Assembly (NCBI RefSeq): GCF_000381265.1 | Contig: NZ_KB906263.1 | Location: 124,001-188,000, forward strand | DNA from: Curvibacter lanceolatus ATCC 14669 | GTDB taxonomy: Bacteria > Pseudomonadota > Gammaproteobacteria > Burkholderiales > Burkholderiaceae_C | Direction of reading: 5' to 3' | DNA: 64,000 nt | In this document: one piece after another, positions 55,481-64,000 of the stretch | How the letters are laid out: every line of letters begins with the position of its first letter | How positions within the stretch are numbered: position 1 is the stretch's first letter | Notes under the pieces: model-generated | What the model was told of the DNA's origin: nothing | Seen by the model: only the letters and a program-made list of their open reading frames with translations | Database searches by the model: none | Program-made: the position numbers and the translations under genes

Positions 55481-57777
55481 ACCGCAGCCTGACCCCCGCC
55501 CTGAACCGCCGCCGCTTCCTGCTGACGGGCGCCGCGCTCGGAGGCGGCCTGCTGGTGGGCTGCAGCGGCCAACGCCTGGGCGAGGGCGCCACCTTCGACC
55601 CCGTGGACGGCCAGGTGGCCCTGAATGCCTGGGTCAAGATCACGCCCGACGACCGGGTGATCGTCGCCGCCCCCCGCTCGGAGATGGGCCAGGGTGTGCA
55701 CACCGGCCTGGCCCAGTTGCTGGCCGACGAGCTGGACGCCCGCTGGGACCAGGTCAGCGTCGAGGCCGCCCCGCTGGCCCGGGTGTACGCCAACACCGCC
55801 TTGCTGCTGAATGTGTCACCCCTGCTGCCCGACGACGACGGCCTGCTGGCCCGCCTGACCCGGGCCTCGCTGCAGACCGTGGGCTATGCGCTGGCGCTGC
55901 AGGTGACGGGGGGCTCGTCCAGCATCCGCGATGCCTGGGAACCCCTGCGCCTGGCCGGCGCCACGGCGCGCCAGCAACTGCTGGTTGTCGCAGCCGCCCG
56001 GCTGCAAGTGCCGCTGGCCGAGCTGACGGTGCAGGATGGCCTGGTGCGCCACGCCGCCAGCGGCCGCACGCTGCGCTTTGGTGAACTGGCCCAGGCGGCT
56101 GCGGCCCTGCCGGCCCCCAGCGACGTGAGCCTCAAGCCGGCCTCGGCACGCCGGCTGATCGGCCAGCCCGTGCCGCGCACCGACATCCCGGTCAAGGTCA
56201 ACGGCCAGGCGCGCTTTGGCATCGACACCCGCCTGCCCGGCCTGCTGTATGCCGCCATCCGGCAATGCCCGGTGTTCGGCGGCCCGGTGTTGGGAGGCCG
56301 TCTGCGCCCCTTCGACCTGCAGGCGGCACGCGCCCTGCCCGGCGTGAAAGACGTGCTCATCCTGAACGAACAGGCCGTGGTGGTGCTGGCCGGCAACACC
56401 TGGACCGCGCAGCAGGCCGTGAACGCCCTGCCCTTGCAATGGGACGAAGGCCCCCACGCCCAGCTCGATTCGGCCGCCGTGTCGGCCCAGCTGCGCGCCG
56501 CGCTGCAAGACAGTGGCCTGCACGGCGGCACGCGCTTCCGCCACCAGGGCGATGCCGACGCCGTGCTGGCCCAGGCCCCGGCGCAGCGCCGCCTGCAGGC
56601 CGAGTACGAAGTGCCCTTTCTGGCCCACGCCGCACTCGAGCCCGTGAACTGCACGGCCCAGGTCAAGGGCGGGCAGGTCACGGTGTGGTGCGGCACCCAG
56701 GCGCCCTCGCTGGCGCAGTGGCTGGCCGCGCGCGTGGCCGATGTGGACACCGACCAGGTCACGGTCCATGTGCCTTTGCTGGGCGGGGGCTTCGGGCGCC
56801 GGCTCGAGTCCGACATGGTGGAGCAGGCCGTGGCCGTGGCCCTGCGCACGCAGGGGGCGCCGGTCAAGCTGACCTGGTCGCGCGAGGAAGACCTGCAGCA
56901 CGACATGTACCGCCCCGCCGCCATGGCCCGCTTCGAGGCGGCGCTGGACGAGCAGGGCCGCCCCCTGGCCTGGCGCAACAGCGTGGCCGCGCCTTCGATC
57001 GGCCTGTCGACGATGCAACGCCTGCTGCCGTCCCTGGCCATGGACATGCCCGACAAGAACCAGATCGAGGGTGCCTTCGAGCTGCCCTATGCGGTGCCCA
57101 ACCTGGAGGTGCGCCAGTTCCGCTGCGCCACGCCCGTGCCGGTGGGCAGTTGGCGCAGCGTGGGGCACAGCTACAACGCCTTTTTCACCGAATGCTTTCT
57201 CGACGAGCTGGCCCATGCCGCCGGGCAAGACCCGGTGGCCTACCGCCTCAGCCTGCTGGCCCAGCAGCCGCGCCACCAGGCCGTGCTGAAGGCCGCGGCC
57301 CAGCGCGCAGGCTGGGGCCAGCCACTGCCCGCCGGGCGGGCCCGGGGCGTGGCGCTGCATGAGTCCTTCGGCTCGGTCTGCGCCCAGGTGGCCGAGGTGG
57401 CCCTCGAAGGCGGCCGGCTGCGCGTGCACCGGGTGGTGGCCGCCATCGACTGCGGCACCGTGGTCAACCCCGACACGGTGGACGCCCAGCTGCAAAGCGC
57501 CATCGTCTACGGCCTGAGCGCCGCGCTGATGGGCGAGATCACGCTGAAGGACGGGCGCGTGCAGCAGCGCAACTTCCCCGACTACGACGCGATCCGCCTG
57601 GCCGACATGCCGCGCATCGACACCGTGCTGCTGCCCAGCACCTCGGCACCGGGCGGCGTGGGCGAGCCCGGCACGCCGCCGGTGGCCCCGGCGGTGGCGA
57701 ATGCCTGCTTCGCCCTGAGCGGCGAGCGCCTGCGCCGGCTGCCGCTGAGGCCCACACAACAAGTCAAGACCACCTGA
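55477..57777 (+). CDS. Molybdopterin-binding large subunit, xanthine-dehydrogenase family (IorB-like)
   Basis: 766 residues. The Tat signal [15 protein letters not shown] with a following Cys (LLVGCSG) predicts export and perhaps lipid anchoring. Two aldehyde-oxidase-type Moco domains follow: [56 protein letters not shown], and the catalytic Glu in [14 protein letters not shown] near the C-terminus. It belongs to the isoquinoline 1-oxidoreductase / membrane aldehyde dehydrogenase group that hydroxylates N-heterocycles or oxidises aldehydes. Its substrate is unknown. No Moco chaperone (XdhC) is adjacent. Confidence 0.92.
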   Translation: MNRSLTPALNRRRFLLTGAALGGGLLVGCSGQRLGEGATFDPVDGQVALNAWVKITPDDRVIVAAPRSEMGQGVHTGLAQLLADELDARWDQVSVEAAPLARVYANTALLLNVSPLLPDDDGLLARLTRASLQTVGYALALQVTGGSSSIRDAWEPLRLAGATARQQLLVVAAARLQVPLAELTVQDGLVRHAASGRTLRFGELAQAAAALPAPSDVSLKPASARRLIGQPVPRTDIPVKVNGQARFGIDTRLPGLLYAAIRQCPVFGGPVLGGRLRPFDLQAARALPGVKDVLILNEQAVVVLAGNTWTAQQAVNALPLQWDEGPHAQLDSAAVSAQLRAALQDSGLHGGTRFRHQGDADAVLAQAPAQRRLQAEYEVPFLAHAALEPVNCTAQVKGGQVTVWCGTQAPSLAQWLAARVADVDTDQVTVHVPLLGGGFGRRLESDMVEQAVAVALRTQGAPVKLTWSREEDLQHDMYRPAAMARFEAALDEQGRPLAWRNSVAAPSIGLSTMQRLLPSLAMDMPDKNQIEGAFELPYAVPNLEVRQFRCATPVPVGSWRSVGHSYNAFFTECFLDELAHAAGQDPVAYRLSLLAQQPRHQAVLKAAAQRAGWGQPLPAGRARGVALHESFGSVCAQVAEVALEGGRLRVHRVVAAIDCGTVVNPDTVDAQLQSAIVYGLSAALMGEITLKDGRVQQRNFPDYDAIRLADMPRIDTVLLPSTSAPGGVGEPGTPPVAPAVANACFALSGERLRRLPLRPTQQVKTT

Positions 57778-57822
57778 CAAACCCGAAGCTGCGTGGCCCC
57801 CAAACCGGGCCACAATCGCGCC

Positions 57823-58254
57823 ATGAAAGCGCACAAGAACCTGCTGCGGCACCTGCTGCTGAGCCGTTACGAATGGGTGGAGCAGCGCATGCTGGCGCGT
57901 GCTGCCCGCAACGGCTATGGCGAGGTCACGGCCGCCATGAGCCGCCTGTTCACCCACCTGGGCGGCCGGCCGGTGGGTCTGTCGGAGCTGGCGCGCAGGC
58001 TCGGGGTGTCGCGCCAGGCCGTGCACCAGCTGGCCCGCGAGGCCGCTGCCCTGAACCTGGTGGAGTTCGTGCCCAGCGAGACCGATGGCCGGGTCAAGCT
58101 GCTGCGCTTCACCCAGCGCGGCTGGGCCATGTCGGACAGCGCGGCCGAAGAGATCGAGGCCATCGAAGCCGAGATCGCCCAGCAGATCGGCGCCCCCGCC
58201 CTGCAGGCCCTGCGCGAGCTGCTGTCCCAGCCCTGGGGGCCTGGCGAGCGTTGA
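57823..58254 (+). CDS. MarR-like winged-helix regulator
   Basis: 143 residues. Central helix-turn-helix (GLSELARRLGVSRQAVHQLA) and wing (SETDGRVKLLRFTQRGWA) are of MarR type. It lies 45 bp after the molybdenum hydroxylase gene on the same strand and probably controls this locus (inference). Start 57823 is chosen; ATG 57793 would add ten residues. Confidence 0.83.
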   Translation: MKAHKNLLRHLLLSRYEWVEQRMLARAARNGYGEVTAAMSRLFTHLGGRPVGLSELARRLGVSRQAVHQLAREAAALNLVEFVPSETDGRVKLLRFTQRGWAMSDSAAEEIEAIEAEIAQQIGAPALQALRELLSQPWGPGER

Positions 58255-58331
58255 CGCACCGACCCCGGGTAAACACCCAGGCCAGATCAAGCCCGGCAGA
58301 TTGACAGCCCTCGGCTGAGGCTGAAGAATCG

Positions 58332-58350
58332 AATGTTCGTCAATAACATT
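58332..58350. promoter_or_regulatory. Palindrome upstream of the Crp/Fnr-type gene
   Basis: AATGTT (58332-58337) and AACATT (58345-58350) form a perfect inverted repeat with a 7-bp spacer, in a locally AT-rich spot of an otherwise GC-rich 271-bp gap. It could be an operator for the Crp/Fnr-type regulator or for the MarR gene product. By eye only. Confidence 0.35.
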
Positions 58351-58525
58351 GACATTCAGCCCCTCCCGCGGGATGCCAGGACGCTGCCAGCGAGGCGCTC
58401 TCAGGGGCCATGTCTCGCCGCAGACCTAGGTAGTGATGCCGCCGATCCGGCTGCCGGCACACAGAGGGCCGCTGTGCGGGTTCAATCAGCCGGCTTGTCA
58501 GCCATGACCTCAAGGAGATCACGCC

Positions 58526-59320
58526 GTGTCCAGTAACGCCATGCGGGTTGCCCACCACCAGGGGGCTTACTTCCAGCTGCCCGACGAAGCCCCACGGCTG
58601 CACCGCGACGAGCGTGAGGCGCTGGAGCGTGATGTGTGGTTTGCCTCGCTGCCGCCGCTGCTGCGCCACGACATCCTGCGCGTGCTGCAGATCGACCGCT
58701 ACCGCGATGGCCAGCCGCTGGCAGACCCGCTGGGCGGGCAGCACCACCCCTGGATGGGCTGCGTGCGGGGCGCGGTGCGCATCTGCAGCGAGGCCTTCAG
58801 CGACCTGCCCCACACGCTCGACTTCGCCGGCCCGGGCCAATGGTTCAGCCTGGGCCCCGCAGGCGATGCGGCGGGCGACGACCTGGGCCCCGACGAGCCC
58901 GGGGTTTACGCCGTGGCCCACCGCGACACCACCGTGGTGCGCATCCCGCGCGCCGCCATGGCCGGCCTGCTGCAGCGCCACCCCAGCTTTGGCCCCTCGC
59001 TGCTGCGCCAGTCCGCGCTGCAGACGCGGCGCCTGATGGAGCGCACCGACGACCTCAAATCACTCAGCCTGGGCCAGCGCCTGGCCAAGCAACTGGCCCT
59101 GATGGCCGGCCAGGCGGGCCCCCTGGGCGAAGGCGGGCCGGCCCGGGTGGTGCTGGACATGGCACAACACGAACTGGCCAGCCTGCTCGGGGCCTCGCGC
59201 CAGCGCATCAACCAGCAACTCAAGCGGCTGGAACAGCTCAACGCCATCCAGGTGGCCACCGGGCGCCTGCTGGTGCGCGACCACCGGATGCTCCAACGCA
59301 TCGGCGAACAAGGCTGCTAG
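58526..59320 (+). CDS. Crp/Fnr-family transcriptional regulator
   Basis: 264 residues. The N-terminal cyclic-nucleotide-binding-like beta-roll is degenerate (no clear cAMP phosphate cassette, no Fnr-type cysteine cluster). A dimer helix follows, then HTH_Crp (QHELASLLGASRQRINQQLK). The GTG start at 58526 is supported by AAGGAGAT 6 bp upstream. The effector is unknown. The stop is followed directly by a dispersed hairpin repeat. Confidence 0.88.
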   Translation: MSSNAMRVAHHQGAYFQLPDEAPRLHRDEREALERDVWFASLPPLLRHDILRVLQIDRYRDGQPLADPLGGQHHPWMGCVRGAVRICSEAFSDLPHTLDFAGPGQWFSLGPAGDAAGDDLGPDEPGVYAVAHRDTTVVRIPRAAMAGLLQRHPSFGPSLLRQSALQTRRLMERTDDLKSLSLGQRLAKQLALMAGQAGPLGEGGPARVVLDMAQHELASLLGASRQRINQQLKRLEQLNAIQVATGRLLVRDHRMLQRIGEQGC

Positions 59321-59556
59321 GCCCCCACGGTCGTGCACTGCGTGTCACTCCCACGTGCGGCCGCGAGACGCGGACGCTCTTCGCCCTGTCCAGCCCTGCG
59401 CAGGCAGGCCTGGAGCCGCAGGGCTCAGCCCCCCAAGGGGGCCGCAGCCCGCCTTCGGGCGGCCGGGCGGCGGGCTGACCTCTTCGCTTCAGGTCCGCTG
59501 GAGGCCTGGCGGCCTCAAAACACGGGGGCTCACTCCGTGTCGCGCCACCAGACCTG
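59321..59556 (+). repeat. Dispersed hairpin repeat directly after the Crp-family stop codon
   Basis: It begins GCCCCCACGGTCGTGCACTG at the base after TAG. It carries the full unit (block B, CCCCCAAGGGGG-type palindrome, GCCCGCCTTCGGGCGG hairpin, block A). This is the same element as at 42868-43032, in opposite genomic orientation but in the same orientation relative to the gene it follows. It separates the Crp gene from convergent ruvA; no gene is seen in it. Confidence 0.75.
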
Positions 59557-59582
59557 GGGCAGCGGGAGGGGAGCCTTGCGGC

Positions 59583-60158
59583 TTACCTTGCCAGGGCTTT
59601 CAGGGCCAGTTTGATGCCTTCGCTGACGCCGACGTCGGCGGGCAGGGCTTTCAGGGCGGCGGCGGCCTCCTTGTCGTTGTAGCCGAGCGCCAGCAGGGCC
59701 TGCTGGATGTCGACCTGGGCATCGCTGGCGGCGGCGGGGCGAAGAAGGTCGATTTCGGCGCCCAGCTTGCCCTTGAGTTCGAGCAGCAGGCGCTCGGCCG
59801 TTTTCTTGCCGATGCCGGGCACCTTGACCAGGCGGCCTGACTCCTGCTGAGTGATGGCCTGGGCCAGCTCGTTCACGCTCATGCCCGAGAGCACGCTCAA
59901 GGCGGTGCGCGGGCCCACGCCGCTGATCTTGATCAGCTGGCGAAAGGCGTCGCGTTCACCGGCGGTGCCGAAGCCATACAGAATCTGCGCATCCTCGCGC
60001 ACCACGAAGTGCGTCAGCAGCGACACTTTCTCGCCCAGGCCGGGCAGGTTGTAGAAGGTGCTCATGGGCACGTCCACTTCATAACCCACGCCGTGACAGT
60101 CCACCAACAGCTGCGGCGGGTTCTTGTCTGAGAGGGTTCCGGTCAATTTGCCTATCAT
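59583..60158 (-). CDS. ruvA: Holliday junction branch-migration protein RuvA
   Basis: 191 residues. N-terminal OB fold ([23 protein letters not shown]), two helix-hairpin-helix motifs ([16 protein letters not shown] and [16 protein letters not shown]) and the C-terminal RuvB-contact domain. It binds four-way junctions and loads RuvB, whose gene is 18.5 kb away at 39949-41013. Start 60158 gives the normal family length. It is divergent from ybeZ. Confidence 0.96.
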   Translation of the reverse strand: MIGKLTGTLSDKNPPQLLVDCHGVGYEVDVPMSTFYNLPGLGEKVSLLTHFVVREDAQILYGFGTAGERDAFRQLIKISGVGPRTALSVLSGMSVNELAQAITQQESGRLVKVPGIGKKTAERLLLELKGKLGAEIDLLRPAAASDAQVDIQQALLALGYNDKEAAAALKALPADVGVSEGIKLALKALAR

Positions 60159-60207
60159 TGCAGTCCTTGCGGCCCCGTCTCGGGGCCCTTCGGCCGGAAT
60201 TATCAGC

Positions 60208-61170
60208 TTGATCGTCAGACACACCTTCACTCCCCACAACAACCTGCGCCTGGGCCACCTGTGCGGCGCGATGGACGAGCACCTTCGCACCATCGAGGCG
60301 GGGCTGCAGGTCAGCATCGCGCACCGGCACGAGCAGTTCAAGGTGGACGGGCCCAAAGCCCGCGCCACCCAGGCCATGGAAGTGCTGCAGGCCCTGTACG
60401 AGATCGCCGAGCGGCCGATTCCCGCCGAGACCGTGCAGCTGATGCTGGCCGGCGACACCGCCCTTCCCGAGGCCCCGGGCGCATGCGTGGTGCTGAGCAC
60501 GCGACGCGCCGACCTGCGCGCCCGCACCCCCACCCAGGGCGCTTATCTGGACAACATCGCCACCCACGACATCACCTTCGGCATCGGCCCGGCCGGCACC
60601 GGCAAGACCTACCTGGCCGTGGCCTGTGCGGTGGACGCACTGGAGCGCAGCGCGGTGCAGCGCATCGTGCTGACCCGCCCGGCCGTGGAGGCCGGCGAGC
60701 GCCTGGGCTTTCTGCCCGGCGACCTGACGCAGAAGGTCGACCCCTACCTGCGTCCGCTGTACGACGCGCTGTACGAGCTGATGGGCTACGACAAGGTGCA
60801 AAAGGCCTTCGAGCGCAACGCGCTTGAAATCGCTCCGCTGGCCTTCATGCGCGGGCGCACGCTGAACAACGCCTTCGTGATCCTGGACGAGGCCCAGAAC
60901 ACCACGCCCGAGCAGATGAAGATGTTCCTCACCCGCATCGGCTTCGGCGCCAAGGCCGTGGTGACCGGCGACGTGAGCCAGATCGACCTGCCCAAGGGCG
61001 CGCCCAGCGGGCTGATCGATGCCGAGCGCGTGCTCAAGCGCGTCAAGGGCATTGCGATCAGCCGCTTCACCAGCGCCGACGTGGTGCGCCATCCGCTGGT
61101 GGCCCGCATCGTGGACGCCTACGACGCCGTGGGCCGCACGGGCACCGCAGCCCGGCGCAATGCCGAGTGA
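60208..61170 (+). CDS. ybeZ: PhoH-like ATPase (YbeZ)
   Basis: 320 residues. Walker [12 protein letters not shown] (~130), then [17 protein letters not shown] and Walker [20 protein letters not shown] identify the PhoH/YbeZ family, which partners with YbeY in rRNA and ribosome maturation. The likely start is TTG 60208, giving the usual N-terminus [11 protein letters not shown]. An ATG at 60124 is in frame but would overlap ruvA by 35 bp. ybeY follows 58 bp downstream, the standard order. Confidence 0.9.
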   Translation: MIVRHTFTPHNNLRLGHLCGAMDEHLRTIEAGLQVSIAHRHEQFKVDGPKARATQAMEVLQALYEIAERPIPAETVQLMLAGDTALPEAPGACVVLSTRRADLRARTPTQGAYLDNIATHDITFGIGPAGTGKTYLAVACAVDALERSAVQRIVLTRPAVEAGERLGFLPGDLTQKVDPYLRPLYDALYELMGYDKVQKAFERNALEIAPLAFMRGRTLNNAFVILDEAQNTTPEQMKMFLTRIGFGAKAVVTGDVSQIDLPKGAPSGLIDAERVLKRVKGIAISRFTSADVVRHPLVARIVDAYDAVGRTGTAARRNAE

Positions 61171-61228
61171 GCCCTGAAGCCCTGAAGCCCTGAATAAGCC
61201 CCGAGTGATCCACCGCCAAGCCCCCACC

Positions 61229-61681
61229 ATGTCCCTGCCCGAACTCTCGCTGTCGCTGCAATTTGCGCGCTTCCCCGAGGCCGCCGCCCACCGCGCCGCC
61301 CTGCCCCGCGCCCAGGTGGCGCGCTGGATCCGCCATGCCCTGCCGCTGCCCGGCGAGATCACGGTGCGCATCGTGGGCACCGAGGAAGGGCGTGAGCTCA
61401 ACTTGGCCTACCGCGGCAAGGACTACGCCACCAATGTGCTCACCTTCGACTACGCGCAAAGCCCGGTGGTGATGGCCGACCTGGTGCTGTGCGCCCCGGT
61501 GGTCGAGCGTGAGGCCCAGGAGCAGAACAAGCCGCTGCAGGCCCACTACGCCCACCTGCTGGTGCATGGCGCCCTGCATGCCTGTGGCTACGACCACGAA
61601 ACCAACGAACGCGACGCACTCGAGATGGAAACCCTCGAGATCCTGCTGCTGGGCGCACTGGGCTTCCCAAACCCTTATTGA
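61229..61681 (+). CDS. ybeY: Endoribonuclease / rRNA maturation factor YbeY
   Basis: 150 residues. The zinc-binding signature [12 protein letters not shown] (~113-124) is intact, and [14 protein letters not shown] is the other family motif. It takes part in 16S rRNA 3'-end maturation and 70S quality control. ATG 61229 is preferred over an upstream GTG at 61205. The usual next genes (corC/ybeX, lnt) are replaced here by a SulP transporter. Confidence 0.94.
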   Translation: MSLPELSLSLQFARFPEAAAHRAALPRAQVARWIRHALPLPGEITVRIVGTEEGRELNLAYRGKDYATNVLTFDYAQSPVVMADLVLCAPVVEREAQEQNKPLQAHYAHLLVHGALHACGYDHETNERDALEMETLEILLLGALGFPNPY

Positions 61682-61784
61682 CGCCCCTGGCGCATCGGGC
61701 CATCCTGACCCGCACCAGCCCGACCCGACCCGCCCCGATCCACGCCACCCGGCCCGGACCCGTGCCGGGGCGGCTTCCGTTTCC

Positions 61785-63488
61785 ATGCCCACTCCTGATT
61801 CCGCACCACCGACCTCGTCCTTGCCCGCAACGCCGCCAGCCCCGGCGGCTGAGGCAGCCCCGCCCGGGCTGCTGCGCCGCCACGGCGCCGACCTGCTGGC
61901 CGGCCTGTCGGTGGCCGGGGTGCTGCTGCCCGAGGCCGTCGCCTATGCCGCCATTGCCGGGGTCGAGCCCCTGCATGCGCTGATCGCCGCCCTGGTGGGC
62001 CTGTGCATCTACCCGCTGCTGGGCAGCAGCCGTTTCGCCATCGTGGCGCCCACCTCATCCGCCGCCGCGGTGTTTGCCTCGGCCGTGGCCATCGGCGGGC
62101 CGGCCATGGGTTATGCCCTGGTGGGCCTGACCGGGCTGATGTTCATCGTGGCCTCGGTGCTGCGTGCCGGCTACCTGGGAGCCTTCATCTCGCGACCGGT
62201 GCTGCGGGGCTTTGCCTGGGCCCTGGCGGTGACCATCGTGATCAAGCAGTTGCCCCACATGGCTGGCGTGGCGGCCCATGGCAGCCTGCCGCTGCCCCTG
62301 CTGTGGCACTGGCTGCACGAATCCGCCCTGTGGCACCAGGCCAGCCTGGCCCTGGGCTTTGGCGCCCTGGCCCTGTGGCTGACGCTGCGCCAGGTGGCGC
62401 AGCGCTGGGTCTTTGTGCCGCCCTCCCTGCTGGTGCTGGGGCTGGGCATCGCGCTGTCGGCGGGGCTGGGCCTGGGCGATCAAGGGGTGAAGCTGGTCGG
62501 CGACATCGACTGGCAGGGCCTGGGCTGGCAATGGCCCGAGCTGCGCACCGAACAATGGCTGCGGGCGGCCGAAATCGCCCCGGCGCTGCTGCTGATCCTG
62601 TTTGCCGAATCCTGGGGCTCGGTGCGTTCGCTGGCGCTGCAGCACGGCCACACGGTGCGCGCCAACCGCGAGCTGATGGCGCTGGGCGCGGCCAACCTGG
62701 TGAGCGGCCTGGTGCAGGGGCTGCCGGTGGGGGCTGGCTTTTCGGCTGCCATGGCCAGCCAGTCGGCCGGTGGGCGCAGCCAATGGGCCGGCGTGGGCGC
62801 TGCGCTGGCGCTGGCCTTGCTGCTGTGGCTGGCCCGCCCCTGGCTGGCCCTGATGCCGCTGCCGGTGCTGGCCGCGGTGGTGGCGGCCATCCTGTCGCAC
62901 AACCTGTGGCCCAAGGCCATGATCGCCACCCTGCGCCTGGGCAGCGATGCCTGGCTGGCGCTGGTGGCGGGCGCGGGCGTGCTGTGGTTCGGCGTGCTGT
63001 TCGGCATGCTGCTGGCGGTGGCTCTGTCGCTGCTGCTGGCGCTGCGCCGCTTTGCCCAGCCCCTGGTGTCCGAGCTGGGCTTGCTGCCCGGCACGCGCGA
63101 CTACCTCGACTGCGAGCGCCACCCCGAAACCCGGGTGCAGGCCGGCATCCTGGTGATGCGGCCCGAAGAGCCACTGTTCTTTGCCAACGCCGAGCAGGTC
63201 TTCAGCCTGGTGCGCCAGCGCGCCGGGCAGCGCCAGGCCCGGGTGGTGGTGCTGAGCCTGGAGATGAGCGACGACTTCGACACCACGGTGATGGAAAGCC
63301 TGGCCGAGTTCACCGCCGGGCTGAACCAGAACGGGGTGGTGCTGCTGCTGGCGCGGGTCAAGGACAAACCCCGCGAAGCGCTGCTGCGCCAGGGCCTGGC
63401 CGATGGCCGCCAGGGCCACCCCACGCTGTACTGGAGCGTGAACGACGCCATGAAGGCCGCGCAGCGCCTGCTCCAGAAAAACGGCTGA
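61785..63488 (+). CDS. SulP-family inorganic anion transporter with STAS domain
   Basis: 567 residues. About 10-12 TM helices start after a Pro/Ala-rich N-terminal tail (~35 residues); LSVAGVLLPEAVAYAAIAG is the SulP signature. A cytoplasmic C-terminal STAS domain follows (~445-560; RVVVLSLEMSDDFDTTVMES). It transports sulfate, bicarbonate or another anion by proton or sodium coupling; which one cannot be read. Start 61785 is chosen from position and composition, with no strong Shine-Dalgarno. It ends 1 bp from convergent dtd. Confidence 0.9.
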   Translation: MPTPDSAPPTSSLPATPPAPAAEAAPPGLLRRHGADLLAGLSVAGVLLPEAVAYAAIAGVEPLHALIAALVGLCIYPLLGSSRFAIVAPTSSAAAVFASAVAIGGPAMGYALVGLTGLMFIVASVLRAGYLGAFISRPVLRGFAWALAVTIVIKQLPHMAGVAAHGSLPLPLLWHWLHESALWHQASLALGFGALALWLTLRQVAQRWVFVPPSLLVLGLGIALSAGLGLGDQGVKLVGDIDWQGLGWQWPELRTEQWLRAAEIAPALLLILFAESWGSVRSLALQHGHTVRANRELMALGAANLVSGLVQGLPVGAGFSAAMASQSAGGRSQWAGVGAALALALLLWLARPWLALMPLPVLAAVVAAILSHNLWPKAMIATLRLGSDAWLALVAGAGVLWFGVLFGMLLAVALSLLLALRRFAQPLVSELGLLPGTRDYLDCERHPETRVQAGILVMRPEEPLFFANAEQVFSLVRQRAGQRQARVVVLSLEMSDDFDTTVMESLAEFTAGLNQNGVVLLLARVKDKPREALLRQGLADGRQGHPTLYWSVNDAMKAAQRLLQKNG

Positions 63489-63489
63489 G

Positions 63490-63945
63490 TCAGACCATGC
63501 GCAAGGGGATGGTGATCGGTCCGTCGTTGACCAGGTGCACCTTCATGTCGGCGGCAAAGATGCCCGTGGCCACCTCGGGGTGAAGGCGGCGCGCCTGCTG
63601 CACCAGGTGTTCATAGAGGCGGCGCCCCTCATCGGGGGCCGCGGCCTGGGTGAAGCTGGGGCGGTTGCCGCCGCTGCAATCGGCCGCCAGAGTGAACTGG
63701 CTCACGATCAGCAGGCCGCCGTGCCGGCCCTGGCCATCCAGGTCCTGCACCGAGCGGTTCATCTTGCCGGCCTCGTCGCTGAAGATGCGCAGTTTGAGAA
63801 TCTTCTGCAGCAGCCGGTCGGCCACCGCCTCGGTGTCGCCGCGCTCGGCACAGGCCAGCACCAGCAAGCCCGGCCCGATCTGCCCGACCGCCTGGCCATC
63901 GACCACGACCCGCGCCTCGCTGACACGTTGAATCAAACTGATCAA
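63490..63945 (-). CDS. dtd: D-aminoacyl-tRNA deacylase
   Basis: 151 residues. It hydrolyses D-amino acids mischarged on tRNA. Both catalytic-groove motifs are present: [14 protein letters not shown] (SQFT) and [11 protein letters not shown] (family NxGP loop, here NDGP). The start is TTG at 63945 ([13 protein letters not shown]) with AAGGG upstream. The last 55 bp of the window beyond it show no gene. Confidence 0.94.
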   Translation of the reverse strand: MISLIQRVSEARVVVDGQAVGQIGPGLLVLACAERGDTEAVADRLLQKILKLRIFSDEAGKMNRSVQDLDGQGRHGGLLIVSQFTLAADCSGGNRPSFTQAAAPDEGRRLYEHLVQQARRLHPEVATGIFAADMKVHLVNDGPITIPLRMV

Positions 63946-64000
63946 GAACTCACCCTTTCAAGCTCACTGCTGACAAAAATCGAAAAAAACAGCTGCAGTT

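Noticed and set aside
55816..58290. 824-codon antisense frame over the molybdenum hydroxylase gene
   Set aside because: It is a shadow of a gene with clear Moco motifs; the translation is low-complexity.
58440..58500. tRNA-like T-loop GGGTTCAATC near 58480
   Set aside because: The flanking bases cannot form a T stem, and no acceptor, D or anticodon arms are found.

Overview
The window is high-GC, gene-dense chromosomal DNA from a betaproteobacterium. The best fit is Burkholderiales, family Comamonadaceae (Hydrogenophaga/Acidovorax-like). This is inferred from protein resemblance, codon use, the ruvA / ybeZ-ybeY / ttcA / folB / cca gene content, and dispersed hairpin repeats placed right after stop codons. 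There are no transposases, phage genes, rRNA, tRNA or CRISPR arrays. Almost all of it reads as chromosomal core plus accessory metabolic operons.

Layout, left to right. 0-10 kb: an Lrp/AsnC regulator (cut by the left edge) divergent from hppD (tyrosine catabolism), an alpha/beta hydrolase, fadD with an MBL-fold hydrolase, a Tat-exported PhoD-type phosphatase, a soluble lytic transglycosylase, and 5-formyl-THF cyclo-ligase. 10-15 kb: a ParC/PaaA2-like + ParE/RelE toxin-antitoxin pair, a 7TMR-DISM GGDEF protein, a GST, cca and a glycine-zipper protein. 15.7-26.5 kb: a complete marR-mdtA-mdtB-mdtC-outer-membrane-factor RND efflux operon on the minus strand. A ~720-bp imperfect inverted-repeat element lies between mdtB and mdtC, genes that normally touch. 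26.6-32.3 kb: a sterol-desaturase/DUF2905 pair, a two-component system, a MidA/NDUFAF7-like methyltransferase, and a pteridine reductase-folB pair.

32.3-41 kb: a lower-GC membrane sulfatase / LTA-synthase-like gene sits between folB and ttcA. A decayed second copy of the folB 3' end lies on its far side, so it looks like an insertion scar. Then come ttcA, a DUF4136 lipoprotein, a histidine phosphatase, a D-threonine-aldolase-like PLP enzyme, and a notable fusion of an alkylglycerol-monooxygenase-like hydroxylase with a YhhN/TMEM86 lysoplasmalogenase domain. ruvB follows, 18.5 kb away from ruvA. 41-52 kb: an exported alpha-carbonic anhydrase, a repeat cluster, a second GGDEF protein, and a 2-aminoethylphosphonate (AEP) uptake and breakdown operon (LysR; binding protein, ATPase, fused permease, FAD oxidoreductase, PhnX). 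No PhnW transaminase is present in that operon.

51.8-59.3 kb: two divergent operons that look like one redox system. One side encodes a Tat-exported molybdenum hydroxylase (2Fe-2S and Moco subunits) plus a MarR regulator. The other encodes an outer-membrane beta-barrel with one c-type haem motif, a dihaem cytochrome c and a leaderless substrate-binding protein. A Crp/Fnr-type regulator follows. 59.5-64 kb: housekeeping genes ruvA, ybeZ (PhoH-like), ybeY, a SulP anion transporter and dtd.

The strongest leads are the ether-lipid fusion protein, the haem-barrel/molybdenum-hydroxylase locus, the PhnW-less phosphonate operon, the folB scar around the sulfatase, and the two structured repeat families. 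All functional calls come from reading the sequence and recalling families; no database search was run.
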